A stretch of DNA of 64,000 nt from an uncultured Oscillospiraceae bacterium (GTDB lineage Bacteria; Bacillota; Clostridia; Oscillospirales; Oscillospiraceae), in the NCBI GenBank assembly GCA_910578735.1, contig CAJTSQ010000003.1, positions 73,316-137,315 on the forward strand, given 5' to 3'. Below the pieces are notes generated by a model. That model ran no database searches, had not been told where the DNA came from, and worked only from the letters and a program-made list of their open reading frames with translations. Of the stretch, positions 16,524 through 25,928 are shown piece after piece. The position numbers were made by a program, and so were the translations under genes. The number at the start of each line of letters is the position of its first letter. Within the stretch, counting starts at the first letter, position 1.

Positions 16524-19391
16524 GTGCCGTACAAAATCTATACCTATGAAGACCCCTACCGGCTGGATGAGGCGGATTTCTGGCCGGAGATCGCGGGCCT
16601 GCCCCACTTCTGCGGAGCCCGCACGCTGGTGAACGGGCTGAAGGATGTGCTGGGCGACCGCATCCTGGGATTGATCTGCCCGCTGGACGATCTGGTGCGC
16701 CACGAGCGGGTGTACCAGTCCTGGACGGACAATGTGGGGCTGCGGGTCCAGCAGTACAGCGCGCTGACAAAGGTCTTCAAGGACCTGGACCGGCGCAGGG
16801 CAGTTACTCCCGCCTTTTACATGGCCCTGACTCAAAACCAGGGTTATTTTCTGGAGGCGATGCGCCTGTTTGTGGAGCTGGGCATCCCGGCCTCCGCGCT
16901 GGACCGGGACAAAGGGAACCAGGAACAGCGGCTGTTTACTGAGATTCTGGGCCGGGCCCAGACCAGCGGGATGTTTACATTTCCCCAGACGCCGGACCGG
17001 GCGGCGCTGAAAGAGATTATCGCAAGTCTGGCCCGGCAGGAGGTGAAGGACTGCACCGGCCCCCAGCGGGAAAAGAACCGCTGCAGCCGGGCGGCGGAGT
17101 GGACAGCGGAGCAGCCCCTGGAGGCGGTAGTGGTCCACGGCGTCCACCGGTTCTCGCCGGTGCAGCTCCGGCTGCTCACCAGTATGGAACAGATGGGGAT
17201 CACGGTCATTTTCCTGTTCAACTACCAGAAGAAATACCCCAGGATATATGCCTCCTGGAGCGATATCTACAGCTGTTTTGACACTCCCTTCCACCACGAC
17301 ACCGCTGTTCCGGAATACCGGGCCGACACCATGCAAAACCCAAGCAACGCTCTGGCCTGCGCTCTGGGTACGCTGTGGGAGGGCAGGGATGCCGGCGGCG
17401 CATCCCTGCGCCAGTGGCGCCGGCTCTATCAGAGCGTGGAGCTGGTGGAGTTTGCCAATGTCACCGAGTACGCCCACTTTATTTCCAATCATTTTGAGGA
17501 TGCCATACGGCGGTATGCGGAATCCCGGGGGGTGATGGAGCGGGGCAACGATGTGTGGAACAAGGCCGCGGTCCTCCGACAGCTGGACGAGCAGGTGTAC
17601 ACGGCCAACCGGGACGTACATACTCTGTTGAAAATCTACTATCCGGAGTACGCCAAAGACCGGCATTTCCTGTCCTACCCCATCGGCCAGTTCTTCGCGG
17701 CCATCTACCGTCTTTGGGATTACGAGAGGCAGGAGATACGCTTCGATATCCCTGCGGTGAAGGAGTGCCTGTCCTCCAACATCCTCCGGTCCGGCCCGGG
17801 GGAGGTGCTGCTGCGCACATTCTGCAATGTGGAGCCGCTGTTTGAGAACATCACCACCTTCAGCCAGTTCCGCCGGGAGATTGGGGAGGAGTATTGGAAC
17901 AACTACCTCCGGGTGGCCGGGGCGGTGGAGGGCGACCCTCTGTATCCCCTGCGCCGGCTGTCTGTCTACAATGCCTACAAGGCGCCCGGGAAGGACGTGA
18001 AAGCCCTGATCCAGGGGGTGGAGGAGATCAACGGGATCGCCAAATACCTCTTTGCCCTGGACCGCTCCCAGGAGGATTTTATCAGCTTTGGGGCCCATTT
18101 CCATAAGCTGGAGGAATTCTTGAGGCAGCGGGAATTGCTCCTGGCCAACGAGCAGGAGCGGACCCTGATCCAGGCCCTCCAGGCCCGGCTGGACCAGGTC
18201 AGGCCGGAGCGGTCCTCCTTCTCCGGCACCTTCCGGGACCTGCGGGAGGGCCTGCACTTCTATTTGAAGCAGAAGGACGACGGTGACCAGGGCGTGGACT
18301 GGATCGTGAAGAATTTTGAGCAGATCGACGGCGATATCCTCCAGAGCAGAGGCCAGTTTGCCCGGGAGGAGCGGAAGACCTACCACTTCGCCTGCCTGTC
18401 CGACCGGGATATGAACCAGACTGTCAACGACCAGCTCCCCTGGCCTTTGACGGACGAGTTCATCCGGACGGCCTATACCCCGTCGGACCTGCGCTTTCAG
18501 GTGTACTACACGGCCCTGGGGGCCCGGAGCAGCTTTTTGCGGTATGCTCTGTTCTACGGGCTGTGCTACAACCGCTGCGGCGTGCGGCTGAGCTACGTCA
18601 GGCAGTACGGCGGCGAGACCACCGAGCCCTATGTGCTGCTGGGCATTCTGGGCCTTGTCCCCAAGGCCGGCCCAGTGGAGGCCGGGACAGCCCGGGCCCC
18701 CTTTACCATGACCATCCCTCGGGAGCCCGTGAAAAGGCTGGCCTATGACCGGTGGCAGATGATGGACATGTTCCTGTGTCCCTACCGGTTTTTCCTGGAC
18801 TATGTGGTGGGGGAGGCCCCGGTGGTCCAGAGCGGATTCCTCTATCAGAAGTACTATGAAAACCTGCTCATTGACGCGGCCTGGAGGCGGGTGCAGCGGC
18901 AGCCCAAGGCGCAGGCGCAGAAGTTGCTTTCCCGCATCGTGGACGAGGAGAGCCGGAGGCTGGAGCCCTATTTCCGGTTCTGGAAGGGGACGGAGATTTA
19001 CGACCTGAAGCGGCGGGCCTGGCACTACCTGAGCTACAGGAAAGCGGCGGGAGACGGGGTGGTGGAAGCCCACTCCCCCGAGCATATGCGCGTCCGGTTC
19101 CTCTTTGGGGCGGCCTGGTTCGGGGTGGAGACGGGGGAGGCCGAGCCGAGAAATCCCTACGGCAGCTTTGAGAGACTGACCGGGGCGGAGCGGGGCAAGA
19201 AGATCTACTCCCTGAACAAGCTGCCCGGGCCGGGCCGGCGCGAGCGGGAGCTGACGGAGGCGCTGCAAAGGGAGACGCTGCACTATCTGGAGGAGACTGG
19301 CTGGGAGGAGAAGATGGCCCTTCCGGCGGACTGGTGCCGGTACTGCGTCCACAGGGGCAGCTGTATGGCCCCGTTTCTGGGCAGAGAGTAG
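16524..19391 (+). CDS. AddB-like protein with four-Cys Fe-S set, island gene 2
   Basis: 955 residues from a GTG start 3 bases after the previous stop, with GGAGGG in place. No P-loop is seen. Near the C-terminus, MMDMFLCPYRFFLDYVV (Cys752) and WCRYCVHRGSC (Cys938, Cys941, Cys947) reproduce the split cysteine set that holds a 4Fe-4S cluster in AddB and Cas4-type nucleases. I could not find the matching GxxD/ExK active site between them, so the nuclease may be inactive and structural. The N-terminal two thirds resemble a degenerate UvrD-like scaffold (LEAVVVHGVHRFSPVQLRLL). It most likely pairs with gene 1 as an AddAB-like DNA end processor inside the defence system. The assignment rests on the cysteine pattern and context. 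Confidence 0.6.
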   Translation: MPYKIYTYEDPYRLDEADFWPEIAGLPHFCGARTLVNGLKDVLGDRILGLICPLDDLVRHERVYQSWTDNVGLRVQQYSALTKVFKDLDRRRAVTPAFYMALTQNQGYFLEAMRLFVELGIPASALDRDKGNQEQRLFTEILGRAQTSGMFTFPQTPDRAALKEIIASLARQEVKDCTGPQREKNRCSRAAEWTAEQPLEAVVVHGVHRFSPVQLRLLTSMEQMGITVIFLFNYQKKYPRIYASWSDIYSCFDTPFHHDTAVPEYRADTMQNPSNALACALGTLWEGRDAGGASLRQWRRLYQSVELVEFANVTEYAHFISNHFEDAIRRYAESRGVMERGNDVWNKAAVLRQLDEQVYTANRDVHTLLKIYYPEYAKDRHFLSYPIGQFFAAIYRLWDYERQEIRFDIPAVKECLSSNILRSGPGEVLLRTFCNVEPLFENITTFSQFRREIGEEYWNNYLRVAGAVEGDPLYPLRRLSVYNAYKAPGKDVKALIQGVEEINGIAKYLFALDRSQEDFISFGAHFHKLEEFLRQRELLLANEQERTLIQALQARLDQVRPERSSFSGTFRDLREGLHFYLKQKDDGDQGVDWIVKNFEQIDGDILQSRGQFAREERKTYHFACLSDRDMNQTVNDQLPWPLTDEFIRTAYTPSDLRFQVYYTALGARSSFLRYALFYGLCYNRCGVRLSYVRQYGGETTEPYVLLGILGLVPKAGPVEAGTARAPFTMTIPREPVKRLAYDRWQMMDMFLCPYRFFLDYVVGEAPVVQSGFLYQKYYENLLIDAAWRRVQRQPKAQAQKLLSRIVDEESRRLEPYFRFWKGTEIYDLKRRAWHYLSYRKAAGDGVVEAHSPEHMRVRFLFGAAWFGVETGEAEPRNPYGSFERLTGAERGKKIYSLNKLPGPGRRERELTEALQRETLHYLEETGWEEKMALPADWCRYCVHRGSCMAPFLGRE

Positions 19392-19420
19392 CCCCAATCG
19401 GTTCTAAAGGAGGCACAGAC

Positions 19421-22400
19421 ATGCTGGAGGGCTGTTATTACCGCTGTCCCATCGAGATGGAGGAGGGCGACCGCGCCTATCCCAGGTTTTTTGTGCTGGC
19501 CCAGCTGGTGGAGTACAACGAGCTGGCGGACACGGTCCGGATGAAGCTGCACGACCTGCTGCACAGCGGGGCGTACTACGGCGGCCTGCTCCGCCGCACT
19601 GTGTTCCGGGCCCGGGACATCGCTCGCTGTGAGGCGGTTCCCGGCGGAGCGGCGGAGGGCCCCTGGGGCCGGGGGGTAATCCTCGCCCGGGGGGAGGGGC
19701 CGGAGGACCAGCCCTTCTGGTACTGGATTAGGCTGCCGGACGGGCGCTGTGTCCGGGTCCAGGAGACCAAGCTGCGGCTGGAGTACTCCCAAATGAACTA
19801 TGCGCCGGAAAAACAGCTGCGGGCCTATGAGTTTCAGCACCCCACCTGGTTTATCAACCGCTGCAGGGTGAGCCGGAATCGGCATATGGTCCAGAGCGCT
19901 GCCTACGGCTTTTCGATTTTGGCGGGCTGCCGGGCCTTTCTGCTGCCCCATCAGGTCAGCACGGTGGTCCGGTGCCTGGAGACCCTGCCGGTGCGGTATA
20001 TGCTGGCCGACGAGGTGGGCCTGGGCAAGACGGTGGAGGCCTGCTCTATCCTGCGTATCCTAGCCGAGGAGAACCGGGGCCTGCGCACGCTGATTGTGGT
20101 CCCCGGTGCGCTGGCGGGCCAGTGGAGGACCGAGCTGCGCTACAAATTCGGCCTGGAGGCCCGGGTGGGGGCGGCCGCGGCTCCTGTCTGCCTGCTCCCC
20201 ATGGAGGAGCTGGAGGGGGCGGAGGAGATTCTGGATGGAGGCTGGGATCTGGCCATTGTGGATGAGACACACCGGCTGCTGGACCGCGCCCCCTGGTACG
20301 GCCGGGTCCAGGAGCTGAGCCGGAGGACGCCCCATCTGCTTCTGCTGTCCGCCACCCCAATCCAGGACCGGAACGAGGAGTATCGGCGGCTGCTGGCCCT
20401 GTTGAGCCCGGAACAGTATGGGGCGATGGCCCCGGAGCGCTTTGCCTGGCTGGTGGAGAAGCAGAAGCGGATTCAGAGACTGGTGAACCAGCAGCTGAAC
20501 CGGCTTGGGCGCTATGAGGACTACCGGGAGGACATCGGAGAGAAGCTGGAGGACATTTCCCGGCTTCTGCAGGACCGGGCCTTCACCGCGCAGGTGGAGG
20601 CGGTGGACCCTGCGGCTCCGGACCGGGGGCTGGAGCAGGTGCGCCAGGCCCTGGCCTACCTGTGCGAAAACTACCGGGTGGAGCGCCGGGTGGTCCGAGG
20701 ACGGAGGCAGCTGATTCAAGGTCGGATGGCCCGGCGGGTGCTGCGGGAGGTCCCCTATACGCCGCTGACCCTGAACGAGGACTACAACGAGAGCGGCGTG
20801 ATTCAGAGTACCCTGGCCTATCTGGCAGAGTACGGGGCGGATGGGGAAGACTTTGCAGTCCGGACGGCAATTCCGCTGCTGTCCGCGCTGTTCAGCAGCC
20901 CCTGGGCCTTTGAGGAGGCCCTGAGCGCTTGGAAGATTGACGACAGCGCTCTGCTGGCCAGCACTGCAGCCTGGAAGCGGCAGGCCGACAATGAACACAG
21001 GCTGGCGGACGTGGCCCTGGACGAGGACCCGGAACTCATCAAAGGGCGGCTGCTGTCCGCGCTGAACTACATCGACCAGGAGACGGACATGCCGGGCCGG
21101 GAGGACTGCAAGCTGGTGGTGTTCACTGCCTGGGGCCCCACTCTGCGGGCCTTTCTGGACCTGTTCAACGCCCGCTACGCCCCGATGGGAATTTATGCCG
21201 CCGCCTTTGCCCGGGGGCTGGACCGGGAGGCGCTGGAGGAGAGCGTCTACGCCTTTCAAAATGACCCGGCCTGCCGGGCGATCGTCTGCGACGAGACGGG
21301 GGGCGAGGGCCGGAATTTTCAGAATGCGGCCCAGATCATCCATCTGGACCTGCCCTGGAGCGCCAACACGCTGGAACAGCGCATCGGGCGGCTGGACCGG
21401 CTGGGGCGGGACCCGGACACGGACATTGTCTCAGTGGTCCTGTACGCCCAAAATACGGTGGAGGAGCAGCTGTTTCGTATCTGGCGGGACGGGATGAAGC
21501 TGTTTGACCAGTCCCTCAGCGGGCTGGAGATCGTCACCGGGGAGCTGAACAGGCTGATTGCCCGGGCGCTGGAGGAGGACTACGCCACCGGCCTGGCCAA
21601 CGCCTTTGAGGACATTCTGGATCAGGCCCGGGAGATGCGGGAGAGCGTGGAGGATGAGCAGGACTTCGACCTGGGGGCCGCCCTGTACCGCCCGCTGGTC
21701 CGGGGGGTGGACCGTATGCTGGAGGCCTATGAGGCGGACAGCGGCGCATTGTTCACCCGGGCCATGCTGGGCTGGGGCAGTCAGGCCGGCCTGCGGGCCG
21801 AGGAGAGCGAGGACGGAGCCCTGGTGGAGTTTCGGGAGAGGGGGTTCAGCGCCAATGCTGCCCGGCAGTCGCTGTTTATCCCGCCTGACTGGGACCGCTA
21901 TGAGAACTGCGCCATCCTGCGCCGGGAGGGGAAGCTGCTGGGCTCCTTCGACCGGAAGACGGCGGCCATGCAGGAGGATATTTTGTTTTTTGCCCCCGGC
22001 GACGCCGTGTATGACGCGATCTTGTCCAACGCCTCCGGCTGCAGCCGGGGCCGCTGTGCCGCCATCGGGGTCGGCGGCGCCTTTGACTATGACGGGGTGA
22101 TCTATATCTACAATGTGGAGCCCTGGATCGAGGGGCTGCTGGAGGAGGAGATTGGTCTGCGGGCCCTGGCGCAGTACCGGATGTACCTGCCCCTGGAGCA
22201 GATCATCGTCCCTGTGGGCCTGACCCGGGAGAGCCGGGAGGTGCCCGAGGGGGAGGTGATTGAAACCCTGCTGGGGCTGACGGAGCGGCGGGCGGAACAC
22301 CTGGGGCGGCGGAGCGCCGGCCGGATGTCCACGTCCGCGCTGGAGCGGTTTATCACCCGCAATCCCCCCGAACGGTGGGAGCCGCTGGTGGAGGATTGCT

Positions 22401-22639
22401 CCGCCGCCGCCTTTAGACGGGCCGCGGCGCGGCTGCGGGAGCGGGCCGACCTGGAGGGGGCGGCCCGGGAGATGCGCCGGGTCCTCCACGGCCTGCGGGC
22501 CGAACGGGCTTATTTCCAGCGGGACATGGGGCCGGTGGAAGAGCAGGAGCGGGTATTTCAAAGGACCCTGGAGGCGCTGAAGCGGGCCCGGCCTGTGCTG
22601 GATGCGGTCTGCTTTTTGCGGGTGAGGAAGTATGAATAG
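19421..22639 (+). CDS. SNF2-family helicase, DpdE-like, island gene 3
   Basis: 1072 residues. A RapA/SNF2-type ATPase: motif I DEVGLGKT (197-204), motif II DETH (281-284), SATP following, and the C-terminal RecA lobe with GGEGRNFQNA and QRIGRLDRLGR (motif VI from 653). A long C-terminal extension of about 400 residues has no recognised domain. The frame is open upstream inside gene 2, but AAAGGAGG fixes the ATG at 19421. The following genes (RecQ-like helicase, small protein, large ATPase) match the order I recall for dpdE-F-G-H. It would translocate on or remodel DNA-protein complexes. The DpdE link is an inference from order, size and family. Confidence 0.78.
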   Translation: MLEGCYYRCPIEMEEGDRAYPRFFVLAQLVEYNELADTVRMKLHDLLHSGAYYGGLLRRTVFRARDIARCEAVPGGAAEGPWGRGVILARGEGPEDQPFWYWIRLPDGRCVRVQETKLRLEYSQMNYAPEKQLRAYEFQHPTWFINRCRVSRNRHMVQSAAYGFSILAGCRAFLLPHQVSTVVRCLETLPVRYMLADEVGLGKTVEACSILRILAEENRGLRTLIVVPGALAGQWRTELRYKFGLEARVGAAAAPVCLLPMEELEGAEEILDGGWDLAIVDETHRLLDRAPWYGRVQELSRRTPHLLLLSATPIQDRNEEYRRLLALLSPEQYGAMAPERFAWLVEKQKRIQRLVNQQLNRLGRYEDYREDIGEKLEDISRLLQDRAFTAQVEAVDPAAPDRGLEQVRQALAYLCENYRVERRVVRGRRQLIQGRMARRVLREVPYTPLTLNEDYNESGVIQSTLAYLAEYGADGEDFAVRTAIPLLSALFSSPWAFEEALSAWKIDDSALLASTAAWKRQADNEHRLADVALDEDPELIKGRLLSALNYIDQETDMPGREDCKLVVFTAWGPTLRAFLDLFNARYAPMGIYAAAFARGLDREALEESVYAFQNDPACRAIVCDETGGEGRNFQNAAQIIHLDLPWSANTLEQRIGRLDRLGRDPDTDIVSVVLYAQNTVEEQLFRIWRDGMKLFDQSLSGLEIVTGELNRLIARALEEDYATGLANAFEDILDQAREMRESVEDEQDFDLGAALYRPLVRGVDRMLEAYEADSGALFTRAMLGWGSQAGLRAEESEDGALVEFRERGFSANAARQSLFIPPDWDRYENCAILRREGKLLGSFDRKTAAMQEDILFFAPGDAVYDAILSNASGCSRGRCAAIGVGGAFDYDGVIYIYNVEPWIEGLLEEEIGLRALAQYRMYLPLEQIIVPVGLTRESREVPEGEVIETLLGLTERRAEHLGRRSAGRMSTSALERFITRNPPERWEPLVEDCSAAAFRRAAARLRERADLEGAAREMRRVLHGLRAERAYFQRDMGPVEEQERVFQRTLEALKRARPVLDAVCFLRVRKYE

Positions 22640-25121
22640 CAGAGAGATTTTACAGCAGTATACCATCGGCGGGATGGGGGCCGGAGAGGCCCTGGAGGCG
22701 CTGGAAAGGCTCCTGGCCGGCCAGTCCGGCCCGGCGGCTGTGCGGGAGGCGGCCCGGGCGCGTTATGGGATCGGTTTTCTCCGCCGGACGGCCCAGTATC
22801 AGGCGGGCCGGGCCTCCGTCCAGGACCTGTGCCTGAATATCCGGGACCTGATCCTGGTGCTGGGGAGTCTCCGGCTGCCCAGGGGGCTGTATAATGTGGT
22901 GAAGGAGCACGGCCCGGCCTTTGGTCTGGTCTGCGAGGTGGACATGCGGGTGTCCTGCCGGCTGGAGGCGCCGGAGTGGCTGGGTCCCCGGCGGTTTGTG
23001 GAGGATGTTTACGCCCTCCGGATGGGAGAGGCCGCCGGGGCGGAGGCGCCTTCCGCCGGAGACGGGCTGCTGCGGCGGGTGACCGTGTATCAGAATTACA
23101 GGAGCTGCGAACAGAAGCTGGCCGTCCACACCGCGCTGGGCCTGCCCCGGGGGGACACTCTCCTGGTGTCGCTGCCCACCGGGGGAGGAAAAAGCCTGGT
23201 CACCCAGATGCTGGCCGGCGCGGGTGAAGGGCTGACGCTGGTCATCGTGCCCACGGTGGCCCTGGCCCTGGACCAATACGGCGCGGCCAGGGGGATGATG
23301 CGGGAGAAGGCCGGGATCTTCTGCTGCCGGGGCCGCCAGCCCAGGGCCGAGCGGGAGGCGCTGCTGTCGGCCCTGGACCGGCGGGAGGCCAGGCTGCTGT
23401 TTACCTCGCCGGAGGCCGTTTTGAAAAACAGCGCCCTGCGCCGGCTGCTGGATCAGGCTGCTGCGGCGGGCCGGCTGGACAACGTGGTGATGGACGAGGC
23501 CCACGTGGTTCCGGACTGGGGGGTCTTTTTCCGCCCGGATTTTCAGATATTCTCCGTGGTGCTGCAAAAATGGAGGGAGCTGTCCGCAGGGCATATCCGC
23601 ACCTTTCTGCTGTCCGCCACCCTGTCGGACGACGTGGTGGAGACGCTGTTCTCCCTGTTCGGCGCGGAGGGGCACAACGTTCAGCTCCGCTGCGACGCCC
23701 TGCGGCAGGAACCCCGGTTCTGCTTTCGGCCGGTGAAAACCCGGCAGGAGCAGGAGGACAAGGTGGTGCAGGCCGTCCGCCTGCTGCCCAAGCCCATGGT
23801 GGTCTATGTGCTGGAGCCCCGGCAGGCGGAGACGATCCGGAAGCGGCTGGCCCGGGAGGGCTACCGCAATATCCCCACTTTTACCGGGGAGACCGGGGAG
23901 GAGGCGCGCAGCCGGGTGCTGACCGGCTGGAAGCAAAACGACTACGACGTGGTGATCGCCACGTCGGCCTTCGGCATCGGGGTGGACAAGCCGGACGTCA
24001 GGACCGTTCTGCACGCCTGCTGCCCGGAGAACCTCAGCCGCTTCTACCAGGAGGTGGGCCGGGGCGGCCGGGACCAGCTGCCCTCCCTCAGCCTGCTGCT
24101 GCCCTACCGGGACCGGTATGACCGGGACAGCGATGGAAAGCGCGCCAAGGGGCTGGTGAGTAAGCGGATTCTCACGGCCAGGCAGGGGGCCGTCCGGTGG
24201 AGCGGTATGCTGGCCGACCCAGGCACCCTGGTGGATGGGGACACGTGTACCCTGAACACCGCCGCCGTCCCCGCCACCATGACAGAGGAGGAGGTGGAGT
24301 ATGCGGGCAACCGGAATATGGCCTGGAACGTGAATCTCCTCCTGCTGCTCCATCGAACGGGATTCCTTCGGCTGGAAGACGTCAGCTATGTGCCGGAGAC
24401 CCGGGTATACCGGATGGGGGCCAAGCTGCTGCGGCCTGAGATTCTACAGGATGAGGCGGCCCTGCGGGAGGCCCTGGAGGGGCCGCGCAATCTGGAGTAC
24501 GGCCGTCAGGTGGCGGGCTATGAGGCGATGTATGGCCTCATAGCGTCGCCCAGGGCGATGTGCTGGGGCCAGGTGTTCCGGCGGCTGTTCCCCCTGGCCC
24601 GGGAGGTGTGCGCCGGCTGTCCCGCCGACCCGGAGGGGCGGAGTACGGCAGATATAGGTATCAAACTGCGGACAGACCCGGGCCTCCGACTGCCTCCGGT
24701 CCAGCCTGGGCAGCGGCTGAAGCGGCATATGGGCACCTACTCGGAGCTGATGGTGCGCTGGAGGGCAAACGGCCCCTGGACCCTGGAGACGCTGGAGGAG
24801 CTGAGTGTCCGGGCCGGCCGGTGCGGTCTGGGGGCCCTGGTCCTGCCCGGGGCGGCGGCGGGCCGGACCGGCTTTGACGGGCTGGTGCTGGACTACGACG
24901 AGTTTTGCTTTGCTGCGGTCCACACGCCCTATCTGTTTGCCGGAGGGGTGCTGTGCGCATTCTGCGGCGGAGAGGGGGAACTGGCCCTGTACCAGAGCCT
25001 AAACCGGCTGAAGCCGCTGGGGTATCTCCGGGTGCTGTACTGGGATGAGAGCGCAACGGCCGGCGGCCGGCCGGCGCGGGATTGCGTGGAGGGCTACGCC
25101 ATTTCCTTTGAGCGGTTTTAG
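22632..25121 (+). CDS. RecQ-like DEAH helicase, DpdF-like, island gene 4
   Basis: 829 residues, overlapping gene 3 by 8 bases, which suggests coupled translation. Superfamily 2 motifs: LPTGGGKS (Walker A, 183-188), MDEAHVVPDWG (DEAH 288-291), LLSATL, ATSAFGIGVDKPDVR, and QEVGRGGRD (473-481). This set, especially GIGVDKPDVR and QEVGRGGRD, is RecQ-type. The N-terminal 170 residues and the C-terminal 300 residues are not recognised, and no HRDC domain is evident. The predicted role is ATP-dependent DNA unwinding within the restriction module. Size and position match DpdF as remembered. Confidence 0.8.
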   Translation: MNSREILQQYTIGGMGAGEALEALERLLAGQSGPAAVREAARARYGIGFLRRTAQYQAGRASVQDLCLNIRDLILVLGSLRLPRGLYNVVKEHGPAFGLVCEVDMRVSCRLEAPEWLGPRRFVEDVYALRMGEAAGAEAPSAGDGLLRRVTVYQNYRSCEQKLAVHTALGLPRGDTLLVSLPTGGGKSLVTQMLAGAGEGLTLVIVPTVALALDQYGAARGMMREKAGIFCCRGRQPRAEREALLSALDRREARLLFTSPEAVLKNSALRRLLDQAAAAGRLDNVVMDEAHVVPDWGVFFRPDFQIFSVVLQKWRELSAGHIRTFLLSATLSDDVVETLFSLFGAEGHNVQLRCDALRQEPRFCFRPVKTRQEQEDKVVQAVRLLPKPMVVYVLEPRQAETIRKRLAREGYRNIPTFTGETGEEARSRVLTGWKQNDYDVVIATSAFGIGVDKPDVRTVLHACCPENLSRFYQEVGRGGRDQLPSLSLLLPYRDRYDRDSDGKRAKGLVSKRILTARQGAVRWSGMLADPGTLVDGDTCTLNTAAVPATMTEEEVEYAGNRNMAWNVNLLLLLHRTGFLRLEDVSYVPETRVYRMGAKLLRPEILQDEAALREALEGPRNLEYGRQVAGYEAMYGLIASPRAMCWGQVFRRLFPLAREVCAGCPADPEGRSTADIGIKLRTDPGLRLPPVQPGQRLKRHMGTYSELMVRWRANGPWTLETLEELSVRAGRCGLGALVLPGAAAGRTGFDGLVLDYDEFCFAAVHTPYLFAGGVLCAFCGGEGELALYQSLNRLKPLGYLRVLYWDESATAGGRPARDCVEGYAISFERF

Positions 25122-25133
25122 GGGGTGAAAGGA

Positions 25134-25928
25134 ATGTTTCAAAAAAATCCCGATCCAATGCGGATGGAGGAGACCCCGGAGCGGGTGCTCTCCGCGTGCC
25201 GCCTGCTGGCCCGGGGGAGTATGTCCCGGGAGGCGCTTCGGGCGGCCATGACGCTGGAAAAAAACGGGGAGCGGGAGCTGGCTGAGGCCAACCGGGTCAT
25301 TGCGGTGGTTCAGGAGGAGCTGGGGCTGGTCCGGCGGAAAAACGACTGCCTGGAGTTTGTCGGGCCGGCGGAGGTGCTGGCCAGCCCGGCGGCCTTTCGC
25401 CGCTATGTCAGCGCCCAGGTGTTTCCGCGGGAGGACACCACCTTTGTAAAGTTCAGCCGGTGGGTCATTGCCAAGAATGAGGAGCTGTTCCGCCTGGGGC
25501 GGTGGCAGGTGATGGCAGAGACCTGCAAGGCAGAATTGCCTGAGATGTCCGGAATGGATGAGAATGCGGCGCTGGGCTGGCGGTTTTGGGCGGCCTTTTT
25601 GGGGCTGGGCTACCTCAGCGGGTCCATGTTTCTGCCCAATATGAAGCTCCGGCTCCAGGATATCTTTGCCGTGGACTACCCCTGGCCCTACGGCCAGGCT
25701 GTGAGAGCGGAGGAGCTGATCCCATGGCTGGACGGAAGGCTGCCCGAGGCGGACCTGAGCGGCCGGCTGCCCCTGGCGGTTTCGGCGGGGCTGCGGACCC
25801 TCCACGAGCTGGGCCTGATCCGGCTGGAGACCTGGCGAGACTCCAGGCCGGTCCAGCTGTACTTTGTGGACGGCGAGCAGATCGGCGCCTTTTCCCACAT
25901 CACAGTAAACCGGGAGGTGAGGGCATGA
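25134..25928 (+). CDS. Small DpdG-like protein, island gene 5
   Basis: 264 residues, no catalytic motif. The N-terminal 75 residues are helical and winged-helix-like (ETPERVLSACRLLARGSMSREALRAAM ... EELGLVRRKNDCLEFV). The middle is aromatic-rich (WRFWAAFLGLGYLSGSMFLPNM) but not clearly a membrane span. The ATG at 25134 is preferred because GGGGGTG sits at normal spacing; a GTG nine bases upstream is possible. The stop overlaps the next start (ATGA), so this protein and the large ATPase are probably made together and interact. I assign it as DpdG-like only from order and size. Confidence 0.6.
   Translation: MFQKNPDPMRMEETPERVLSACRLLARGSMSREALRAAMTLEKNGERELAEANRVIAVVQEELGLVRRKNDCLEFVGPAEVLASPAAFRRYVSAQVFPREDTTFVKFSRWVIAKNEELFRLGRWQVMAETCKAELPEMSGMDENAALGWRFWAAFLGLGYLSGSMFLPNMKLRLQDIFAVDYPWPYGQAVRAEELIPWLDGRLPEADLSGRLPLAVSAGLRTLHELGLIRLETWRDSRPVQLYFVDGEQIGAFSHITVNREVRA

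Noticed and set aside
16389..19397. A 1002-codon minus-strand frame opposite island gene 2
   Set aside because: Composition is the typical antisense pattern, with no ribosome binding site or motif, while the plus-strand frame is coupled to its neighbours and carries the cysteine set.
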